Shown: positions 55,372 through 64,000 of the stretch, in pieces
How positions within the stretch are numbered: position 1 is the stretch's first letter
Layout: every line of letters starts with the position of its first letter
Assembly (NCBI RefSeq): GCF_949628265.1
Contig: NC_088789.1
Location: forward strand, 29,443,883-29,507,882
DNA length: 64,000 bases
From: Cloeon dipterum
Taxonomy: Eukaryota > Arthropoda > Insecta > Ephemeroptera > Baetidae
Reading direction: 5' to 3'
The notes under the pieces: model-generated
Database searches by the model: none
What the model was told of the DNA's origin: nothing
What the model saw: the letters and a program-made list of their open reading frames with translations, nothing else
Program-made: the position numbers and the translations under genes

Positions 55372-58300
55372 TTACAAGCGCTGGTCGTCGCCATGATTTT
55401 CTTCGTCGAATGGTGCTATTTCAGCGGTGCAAGGTTCAGATGTCGCTTTTGTAAATTTTACTGTGGCTTCGTGAAAGGTTTGTTCGGGTTTTCTGCGATT
55501 GCTGAAACAAATCCAAACCCTGATTAAAGCGAGAAGTGCGAAAATCAGTGGCACGAGAACGAGGGTTGCAATCAGAACTTGGCTCAGTTTGTTTGCATTC
55601 ATGTATGCAAAATAAAAAATTAGCTTATAAAACTATTAAATTCGAAAAAATTATTCTCTCCTGTTTCACATTCGGGGAAAATGTAACCTTCTGCACAGCC
55701 CAACCGACAGCTTCCATTTTGAGGAAAATGTGTGTCGTTCATACAGGTTCGATGAGAAATTTCAGAGCAGTTTGGACCTAATTTCTTTCCAGTGCATTCT
55801 AAAACATTAGCCAATGTTTGAGCCGTTTTTTTGTGTTTATTTTTTACCGCTATTATATTCAAAAGTGGTTTTCAATCCATTTAAAATTTTTTATATAAAA
55901 AGAAAAATGTTTGTTCGTTGACTCTCAAGCGCACTTACCTTCAAGACATTCAGGGTAACGATATCCAGAGACGCAACCCAGTAGACATGTTCCGTCTATG
56001 TTAGAGAATTTTTCATCGAAACAGAATCGGGAAGATGTCTCAGAGCAGTCTTTGCCGAATGTTCTCCCAGGGCAGCCTGATTTTTGAACAGGAAATTATA
56101 GTTAAAAATTGTCCCTTTATTTGACATCTATGGCCATGTATTTTTGTTCAGTTAGCTCAACAATTTCACAAGAAATATATGGCATGCGTCCTTTGTAATT
56201 CTGAAGAAATTGTCCCACATGATTTTATATCTTTTTTGCAGCACTTCTTTTCTAATGCTACTTGAGCAAAAGTTTTAACACGTTAATGTTTTAAATATTT
56301 TGTATTTTTCTCATGAAACAACTCTATTATTATAGGAATGAAATTGCTGCATTTTAAACCTTTCATGACTTACAGGTGCATTGATCTCCTCGATATCCAG
56401 CAAAACATGTACAATTATCTTGACTGTGACACGATTTGTATCCCTCACAATTTCCTCCGAATACCTTGCATTCGCCGAGCTGATACAGAACTGTAAATAA
56501 AAATTATTAAACAAATACAAATTAATAGAAAGTTTGGAATTGTAAATAACATACGTCGATTGTAATCATTTTTGTCTGCAGTCTGGTTTTCCGCTCGTTG
56601 CACTAATGGATAGCAGTCAGTCACGTAGCTCATTTTAGTCTTAGTGACCAAGTCTCCTGTGACGAAATAATGATTACAAATAAACTCATACGCTCTGGAA
56701 ACTCACCTTCTTTGCAGAATTTAACGCCTCCAATGACAAGTGATTTATCATGTGCAGTCAATTTGATTTTCCAACCCTTTTTCGGTGTGATATCTCTTGC
56801 TCCAAATCTCTCCGTGGTCCATTTCAAATAATTGTCCGCTGATTGAACTGTTTTGTCAAATATCTTTGATCCTGTTGCGTCCACGACTTCAACCGAGAAT
56901 ATTTTGTTGCCTGAAGTAATTCTTTCATTTGTTAAAAACACGACGTCTACGCAAAACGAGCTGGTCGAATCTTCCTCCAGTTGCACCTCCATTGAATTTG
57001 ATGCTTCCACAGGTCGAATGATGGAATCTAAAATAAGTTTGTTTGCTTTTAAAATATATTGAGTATTTTTTGCTAAAATTTGGAATCCAGGAATTTTTGA
57101 AAACAAAATCAATGTTGAACAAAGGTGAGATGCTTGTAATGTGTTTCTTTATATTCATTTATCAAACATTGTTTATAATATCAATTTAATCCCGAATCCT
57201 GGTTGAATTCAACTGTGTATTTATGACTTGCAAACAAGCTTCCGAATGGAAACTTTCATGAAGTGAAATATATGACAAAATTTATTAAAATTTAAATAAA
57301 ATATATTACTAATACAATCTAGTTAAAAATTACTTATAATTAAATTCTGAGGGAAATTGCATAGTTTACTTACAATCATGTCTTTTGAATAGGCCTTTTC
57401 TACGTTTTGAACTCCTGAAGGAAACCGAAAAATCGCCGGCTCTGTTTCCTCTGATGCAAGAGCTGCAAATTTGATTAAAAAGCTGAATTTGGAAAATTAT
57501 ATATACCAGAACCAATACACATATATGTGTATTGGTTCTGGTTGCTCAGCAATTTAGAGAAAGTCAATCTCAGTACCAAGAACGAATTATTCATGATTAT
57601 CAGAGAAAAAGTAAATTAATTTATACCTGTGTGCAGAAAACTTGATATAAATGTTTTCTTGTATATTCAGAGAATTGCTTGTATCGTCTTCATCGATTGT
57701 AATTTCCAGTGTGGCATGTGCCCATTTCTTCCCTTCTTTGAGAACAGCACGGCCCTGTGTATTTGCGAATCATCATCAGCTTGTGTATCAATCATAGATA
57801 TTATGAAAATTGTGAAATAACTAACCGCTATACTTTGATACACTTCACCACAACTTGGCCAAACGTTACTAGTTGTAGTATCAAGATAACCACTTATTTT
57901 ATGGCAATCCCTTATGACAGATTTATGCTCTGATTGCCATGCGTCAATAACGGCGTTGCATCCGCTATCTAAAGTTGAATCGCTGGTGAAAAGGAATTGC
58001 GCCGCTTCATGTGCCAAAATCGAAAAATACATCTTGGTATTCTGGTTATTGGTTATTTTGATGGTGTTCTCAGCATATAATTCATTCACAAATATCACCG
58101 GAAAATCTATAAATTAAAAGCTGCAAAACTTAAAATCTTTAAGACGAATAATTGTTTACCATTCCAGCGGTAATCAGTGACCATCGGGAATGAGCCCCGC
58201 GTGTTTCGTTGCTTTTCCCATCCATTGAGATTCCATTTCTCGCAGCCTCCCTCTCGCACCAAGTTGCAATCGTGATCAGCAAGAGGAATTGCATTTCCGT

Positions 58301-59073
58301 TTAAATCCACGACATCAACCGTTGTGTCATCATCTATGTCAGTTTTAAAACATTACTACACCTGCTTCCAATCTTTAGTGAAAATGTATAAATAATTAAA
58401 TTCCAAGTCAGAGTGCTGCGTAAGTATACATTTACTAAGTGAAATTTGCGCATGTAGTTGCAAATGATAAAATTTTGCAAAAAAAAAACGACAAGCTTAA
58501 TGTGGGAAAAGGACTTTGGGACGAATTCAGAATTAGTCAGACGTGGTTTTTATGACTTAGAGAATCCTTATATTTAAAAAATAATTAATATACTGTGTAA
58601 AAAACAAAACAGAAAATAATATAGAGAGTAATCTCTGTGAGTGAAAATGCGATAGGTTTATTTAAAAAAACTTGTTTGTTGAACAAGTATTGAAATAATA
58701 TGTACAATGCAACCGCTTACCTAGAGAATACAATAACAGTACAAGTTATTAGCAGTTTAATTTACTGAGTCCATGTCGGTTTGAGTAATTTCAATTATTG
58801 TTCAAAAAACACTAAATATTTATGATTAATTACACAAAAAATAGCGCTCACCATTTCTACTCTGGTAATTCTTCACGAACGCAACTGGTGTTTCGTCTGA
58901 GACGCAGGCAGTCACAAAACCTTCCTTCGTGATTGGAAACACGTATCCATCCGTACTTTGCAATTCTAGTGTAAATTTGAAAATTATTCAAATCAATTTA
59001 ACTAAATTGTATGTAATGACTCACCTTTTGCTAAAAGCAAAAGAAATAATGGGACGGTGAGCTGCCCAAACAT
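55372..59073 (-). CDS. Type I membrane protein: FAMeT-like domain, second beta-type domain, EGF-like repeats, TM
   Basis: Twelve exons join in frame to about 627 residues. Signal peptide MFGQLTVPLLFLLLA (59073-59025). Residues 17-112: two short conserved exons (GFVTACVSDETPV; CEKWNLNGW). Residues 113-249: a domain with KMYFSILAHEAAQFL and CNAVIDAWQSEHKSVIRDC, matching the F-x-V-x-A, GGW-N-KSVIR core of the farnesoic acid O-methyltransferase-like (FAMeT) domain. Residues 279-386: a probable beta-sandwich (SSFCVDVVFLTNE, WTTERFGARDITP, IGGVKFC). Three Cys6 EGF-like modules (CHSQDNCTCFAGYRGDQC; GTCLLGCVSGYRYPEC; GSCRLGCAEGYIFPEC). TM helix ILIATLVLVPLIFALLALI near 560-580 and a 45-residue tail. 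The last donor (AATA/GTTTTA, 55634) is weak. Function: surface recognition or adhesion receptor (inference); the FAMeT-like fold is not proof of an enzyme. Confidence 0.8.
57505..57542. repeat. Perfect 38-bp palindrome in an intron
   Basis: ACCAGAACCAATACACAT, AT, ATGTGTATTGGTTCTGGT: 18-bp arms with a 2-bp centre and no mismatch, in the intron between exons 5 and 6 of the FAMeT/EGF gene. Perfect symmetry of this length is not expected by chance. It could be a young inverted duplication or a dimeric protein-binding site. Confidence 0.95.
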
Positions 59074-61362
59074 TTCAGATTTCTTTCAGTCGATAGTAAA
59101 ACCTGAAATGCAACAGACCAAAACAAAATGAGTCAATTTTTTTAGTGTGGGTGGATTTTTGGTGGTACAAAGAGAAAGCGCCAATAAAGTGTAAACAAAG
59201 GCTGGATGGCTCTTCTCAAATTTAGAGAAAACGCCCGCCTGGCTTGTGTGCGCTGGAGTAAAAAGAGTCGCTTTTAACACTCCGAAAATTTAAAACAGCA
59301 AACTCAGAAATTTTAATCTCGTTTATTTTAAGAGAAAATAAATATGAAATTACACACAAATTTTTTGTATAGCTCTAATATTTAATATGTGTTTTTTAAC
59401 AATTAATTTGCTCATCAGAACATAGTTGCAAAGTCATGTGTTTGATCTTCCATTTGATTGATATAATTTCGATAAAACTCCCAATGAAAATTCACGACTG
59501 TTGACAAAATTAATTTAAAATTTTCTTGCCAATGCCATTATTTATAATGTAAATTAACATCATTATTGACTGATTAATTTCGTGAGCGCGTGCATTGCTA
59601 AATTAGAAGAATGTTTAGGATAATTATTTCTTCGTATGTAGCGTGCAAAATCAGGAAAGGTCGAAAGAGCTATCAAGCATCAAGCCATCGACTGTTTTTG
59701 TCTCTAAATCCTTTGAAACAGAGACGCTCCACATCGAGTTCACGGCCGTGCTGAAAATAATTATTCAGAGGAGCATGACGCGGAAGCGGCGTTTACAGCG
59801 GCGAGCGTGTCGCCCGCGAGATAAGAAGCAGGCAAAGTCGATCATTGCAGCTCATTGACAGAGCGCGGAGCAAAAACGGGGGGAGAAAAGAGGCTCGACA
59901 GCGGGGAAATTGACGAAAATTTTTTAATAAAATTTAAAAATCGATTTAATCAAGGCAAAAGTTGCATCTTGGCTAATCTTTGATTTATTTTTAGATTGGG
60001 ATTATTAGGAAATAACAGGAAATTAGGGGGAAAGTGTTTTTTTTTTGTAATAAATAATGCAATTTTATTAATACAGTGCTCGGAAAAACTGTGTTTGAAT
60101 GGAAAAATGCCGAATTAAGTAGAACACTGTCACAATTAAAATGTTTGTTATTTGTCCCGGATCAACTTAAAATAAGAGCGCGTTATTACCGTGTTGATTA
60201 ATGCCTGTTGCCGGGCGGAAAGAGAGTTCGTTGTGTTGAGCGTGGCCCAGCGGCAGCGATCGAGCACCGACTGACAGCAAATAGATTCAGTCGCGGCTCC
60301 TCAGCGCCGTTGACCTTGATGGGTTTGCGAATTGTGTCTCCCTCACTCACTTACTGTTTCTGCCGCATGCCAAAAATGAGGCAAAATACAACTTTTCCCC
60401 TTTTAGCGGGATAGCATTGAGAAAACATAATTGTGATATTATGAACGAATCAAAATGTTGTTTAGGAGGAAAATGTTTAGTGTCGTAGTTTCCGGATTTG
60501 TTTTTTAATCATAAAATTTCCTGTTAAAGGCGAAAAGAAATATTTAGAATTGAATAAATTAATGCTTATTAATCCTTATTTTTTGCACCCAATGACACAC
60601 TTCTATGAATTTGAATAGAATCAGATCAAAATTTAATAAATCATTGCTCTAATATTTTAATTCGGCTCTGCAGCAGACCCAACACTGTCTTTTTCTCTCA
60701 TATTTTGGGATGATTTTGCGTTCTGTATATCAATTATTCTCTTCTCTTTTGTTTTCTGGCCAACTAAGAGACGCGCAGGTCAATTCAACGCGTCCATTTA
60801 TATAAAAAGCGCAAATTTTTAAATCAATCATCGATAATCCTTGTTTCACCTTCTTGTGAATTAATTGTTTCATGAAATTATTACCTTTTTTAATTCGTTT
60901 GTGTAATTAATGTTCCACAAAACTGCAGGCGTGTAGCTAAAGTTTATTACAATTAAAAAAGTATCATTTACACTATCATTTTAAATGAATAACTGAGCAG
61001 CTCGCCTATAGTAAAAATTGTTTTATCTCGTTTTTAGAGACAACCATTTTTTGATAAAAAAAAAATGGGAAGTTAGATTTATTAAAAAAGCAGTGATTTG
61101 AGTTTCCATGTGTAGTTGCTTGTGTTGAGGTTGAGACTGTTAAGAAAGTCGAGTAACATCTAAATAAAAATGAGTTAGTTTACGGTTTTGACATTTGTGA
61201 GTTTTATTGGCATCATACTATAAATCAGTAACAACAAGTAATTAATGAGCGTATTGAAATCAAATAAGAGGAATAAGAATGAAAGCACTTATTGAATTAT
61301 TGAACATGAATTTGTAGCAAATGTTTTCTATTTTGAGCGAAAGCGTTGATTTCTCACACATT
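59074..61362. other. Intergenic between two minus-strand genes
   Basis: Contains the promoter of the FAMeT/EGF gene just above 59073 (no clear TATA). GC-richer islands at 59640-59880 and 60190-60330 have short open frames without recognisable motifs. A TATATAAAA-type box lies near 60800 with no supported exon downstream. I see no gene I can defend. Confidence 0.45.
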
Positions 61363-62921
61363 TTAAAATTTGGTTTTTTTCAAATGGATTGACCTGATAT
61401 GCTTGTATAGAAAAAGTTTGGAAATGAACTGTTTTTTGCATGCATCACATTCAAATACAAGCTCCAACAAATTGTGTTTCTTAGCGAGATGGTTAATCAA
61501 ATTAGAAGTGAAAACGAAACTCTGAGGGCAGTGGGCACAGTGCTTCAATTTGTCTTGTTTGTGCATCCTGTTAATATGCAGTTTCAAAAGTTTCGCACTC
61601 TTGAAGCACATTTTGCAGGGCTCACATTTGAATCCGAGAGCTTTGTGCTCCAAACCACCCCATTCGCAATTTCCATGTTTTCTTTTCATGTGGTAAACAA
61701 GCAAAGAAGGCAATTGAAAGCTCTTTGGACACTTGGCACATTTCAACAAAGTTCCCCTGCACTTTTTCAGGTGCGATTGGTACAAACCTGAACATTCAAA
61801 TTTGTTTTTGCAGCGAACACATATCAACTTTCTAACGTGTCGAGCGAAATAACCGACCGACACATCTAATTTACAAAATCGGCAGCGCTTAAATGTGTGC
61901 ACTTTTTTCACGTGGTGGGATAAATCACAATTGGTTGAGAACATTTCACCGCATTTGTCACATTTTAGTGTTTTTTTCGTGTGTTTTCTGGCAATATGTA
62001 TTTGTAAAACGTATTTGTTACAGGTTTTGTACTCGCAATATTCACAATCAACCATTTTTGCACCATCAGTGTCGTGAAGATATTCAAAATGAGCCCTCAT
62101 TTCGATTTTAGTTTTGAAAAACGAAACGCAGCCACGAAAAGTGCACTTGATTGGAAATTCACGATGGACCTGACGAACATGAGTGTTGATATGACTATTT
62201 CCAGTGAATTCCTTGCTACAAAAATCACATTTGAATGTTTTCACTTTTCTCGGTTTTTCATGCACTTCCTCGTTGTGTTTTCCCCTTTCCTCGATTGAGT
62301 GAAAATATGTGGCACAATTATGGTTATCACATCTGATAGCTTCTTTGTGTGTTTTCTTTACATGATGTAACAAATGATGCGAAAATGTATATAGTTTACC
62401 ACAGTAGATGCATTTTTTCATTTGTGAACAAATATTGGTTTGTGACTCAGATTCCGATTCTTCCTCATCCTTTCCATTTTCTTCACTTTCGGGTAGATTG
62501 AGCTCCTCCAATTGCACCCAACATTGCTCAATATTTCTCTCTAAAAACACAAGTTATTAGAAAAAAAATAATGAAAATATAATTTTTACCGAAGTAATGC
62601 TTCCGCAGCTCTTTTGCTGCATCGTCCAAATCCAAATTCCACCAAACCAATGCATCGTTTGACATTCCGTTGAATCTCCAGAGAAACCTTAAAGGGAAAA
62701 TTCCTCAAATAAAAAAATTCTGAATTCCTTAAAACTCACTCGGCGTGCCAAAGGCAAAAGTAGCAAATCAGGTCATCATCCTCGACTTCATCGGCCAACT
62801 CGTGTCCGCAAACGTTGAGGAACCAAGTCTGCAGTTTTTCCTTGTCCACGTGGACAGCGAGAACAGCGCCATCCGCCGTTGGACACTCGCAAATCAAGCA
62901 CAGCGCCTTTTGACACGACAT
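61363..62921 (-). CDS. ZAD-like C2H2 multi-zinc-finger protein, complete, 3 exons
   Basis: Exons 62921-62740, 62687-62590 and 62540-61363 join in frame to about 485 residues, with the same 182- and 98-nt first exons and splice phases as the 3132 and 12580 genes. ZAD-like module (CLIC near 8, LICYFC near 51, LVWWNLDLDDAAKEL), acidic linker (LPESEENGKDEEESESES), then about 12 C2H2 fingers. The finger KRCRFC again lacks a complete His pair and LICVRC/LKKC is a C2HC type. The protein ends YKHIRSIHLKKTKF. It lies in inverse orientation almost 50 kb from the plus-strand copies, so the family spread by inversion or dispersed duplication as well as in tandem. Nuclear DNA-binding factor, target unknown. 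Confidence 0.9.
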
Positions 62922-62990
62922 TTCAGACAGACCACCTGAACCTGAATGGAAGGTTCCAGAAAGGGGGTTAGGTGATCGCAGCGCCGCTCA
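62922..62990 (-). promoter_or_regulatory. Conserved leader of ZAD-type zinc-finger gene 3
   Basis: On the minus strand CTGGAACCTTCCATTCAGG, TTCAGGTGGTCTGTCTG and then the start codon, as in the other copies. The TATA-like half is not obvious upstream. Confidence 0.5.
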
Positions 62991-63685
62991 TCCAAAGGTG
63001 GGTTAGTTTTAAGTTCATTACGCCATCTATGAGAGCGAAAAAGGGCTAAAATTTGATTGATTTGTTATGCCATCGGCGGCATACAAATATATTTTAAACC
63101 AACTAAAGATTAATTGAAGAAAAATTTGTAGTAAAAATCCTCAAATTTTGGTAATTTCACCGATTCTAAGACGAAATTGTGGCTTTTAGGGAGGAATTTA
63201 AGGTAAATGTCCATGTTTGTGTATTTAAACAAAAAGGTGGATTGGTCGGTGGAGAAGGAATAATCCGAGCTCATTAGAGTGGCACGCGCATCGCTTACTG
63301 CTTGAGTTGGATATCTCGCTCGCATAAAATCTCGATTCGTATTCCAGCAAGTGTCGTGCTTCCTGCCAACGTCGAGTGTGCCTCGACTCCAAATTAGCCA
63401 CGTGGTGAATCCGAATTAATTAAAACAGAACAATAAATTATTTCTACTATAGTTTAATCCTGCCTCCGAGTGTTTGTCGTCGCGCGCCGCCCCCCAGAAT
63501 TACACTTCATTTGCTTGTTTGCCCCGTTTATTTGCTTTTTTGAAAACACGGCAAGAGGTGAGCTGTGAGCTTGTTTTGGTCGCAAACCTTTCTCACCAAT
63601 GAATCGCCGCTTGCGGTAATTAACTGCCAATAACTTGAGGAAATGGTAAATTGTAAGAAATAAATTTAAATTCTACGGCTGCTCA
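62991..63685. other. Intergenic
   Basis: No feature found beyond AT-rich spacer; the short minus frame 63110-63325 has no recognisable motif. Confidence 0.45.
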
Positions 63686-64000
63686 TCCCCTAATTAAAGA
63701 AATTGAGACAAAAACAGAACCTATGTGCTTTCCCTGAGGATGTTTTCTCATTAAATTCATTTTAAAAGAGGCAAAATGCCGAATTATTTGCTTTCCGTGC
63801 AGCGTGTTTGTGGCCGCGAGGTGCAGGACGCTCCACCCTCCGCAAGAGGCGCTCACGTCGGCTCCTTTTTTCGTGATCAGCCACTGGCAAACGTCAGGGT
63901 TGGCGAACTGATTGTGAGCGGCGATGTGAAGGGCTGTTTCTCCGTGCGGACCTTTTTTCGTGAAAAAGGGCGCAAAAATGGACCAGGTTTCCCCCCGACT
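63686..64000 (-). CDS. Ankyrin-repeat protein (partial, enters from the right edge)
   Basis: Reading from the edge, the minus strand gives GETALHIAAHNQFANPDVC, QWLITKKGADVSAS and GGWSVLHLAATNTLHGK: two ankyrin repeats with canonical TALHIAA and VLHLAA helices. The codons are GC-rich and the repeats are much closer to consensus than those of the 37-54 kb array, so this is a different ankyrin family. The frame stays open to a stop near 63686, but the exon probably ends earlier at a splice site I cannot fix. The 5' part lies outside the window. Confidence 0.7.

Noticed and set aside
59643-59858. 71-residue basic open frame on the plus strand
   Set aside because: Composition is Arg/Lys-rich by GC content only; no motif, no splice partner.
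60208-60414. 68-residue open frame in a GC-richer island
   Set aside because: No recognisable domain, no leader or partner exon; probably chance.
1-64000. CRISPR arrays, rRNA or tRNA genes
   Set aside because: No regular short spacer array was seen, and this is eukaryotic DNA. By eye I found no sequence with a convincing tRNA cloverleaf or rRNA signature; a covariance-model scan would be needed to exclude tRNAs firmly.
1-64000. Retrovirus-like, LTR or other virus-derived elements
   Set aside because: I saw no long terminal repeats and no reverse-transcriptase, integrase, capsid or envelope-like frames; the only mobile elements supported are short non-autonomous DNA elements.

Overview
The window is eukaryotic, AT-rich and almost certainly from an insect. 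The evidence is split genes with short introns (mostly about 50-150 nt, GT-AG), ZAD-like C2H2 zinc-finger genes and a classical six-cysteine odorant-binding-protein (OBP) domain. I cannot name the species from sequence alone. A lineage with OBP proliferation, such as a mayfly, would fit, but that is only a guess.

Layout. (1) 1-5.6 kb: the 3' end of one ZAD-type C2H2 zinc-finger gene, one complete paralogue (3132-4796) and a relic of a third promoter plus first exon (about 5385-5645). A further complete copy lies at 12580-14134 (+) and another at 61363-62921 (-), so the family is scattered across the window. (2) 8.0-11.7 kb (-): an 11-exon secreted protein made of a degenerate trypsin-like domain followed by a second trypsin-like domain with altered activation and specificity residues. 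A foldback element sits in one intron. (3) 15.0-35.3 kb (+): a tandem array of four roughly 20-exon paralogues, each signal peptide, Thr/Ser-rich mucin-like stretch, C-type lectin-like domain (CTLD) 1, CTLD2, complete OBP domain, CTLD3. This CTLD-OBP fusion is the most striking content. The copies are mosaics of each other and relic first exons lie between them. (4) 35.5-54.5 kb (-): a segmentally duplicated array of ankyrin-repeat genes: one full-length, one near-identical pair (one frameshifted near the end), two N-terminally shortened copies and one ghost unit with the body deleted. All share a non-coding leader exon. Interspersed are copies of an unrecognised GC-rich exon fragment, an inverted block and a nested set of non-autonomous DNA transposons. 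(5) 54.7-59.1 kb (-): an orphan leucine-rich-repeat-like exon, then a 12-exon membrane receptor-like gene (FAMeT-like domain, a second probable beta domain, three EGF-like modules, transmembrane helix). (6) 61.4-64 kb (-): the last zinc-finger gene and the edge of another ankyrin gene.

Working together: the array genes encode secreted or surface recognition modules (lectin-like, OBP, protease homologue, EGF receptor), a profile seen in insect mucosal, cuticular or immune loci. Any shared pathway is inference. Exon joins were worked out by hand. For lectin copy A, the protease, the receptor and the zinc-finger genes, the summed exon lengths give an uninterrupted frame, which strongly supports those models.
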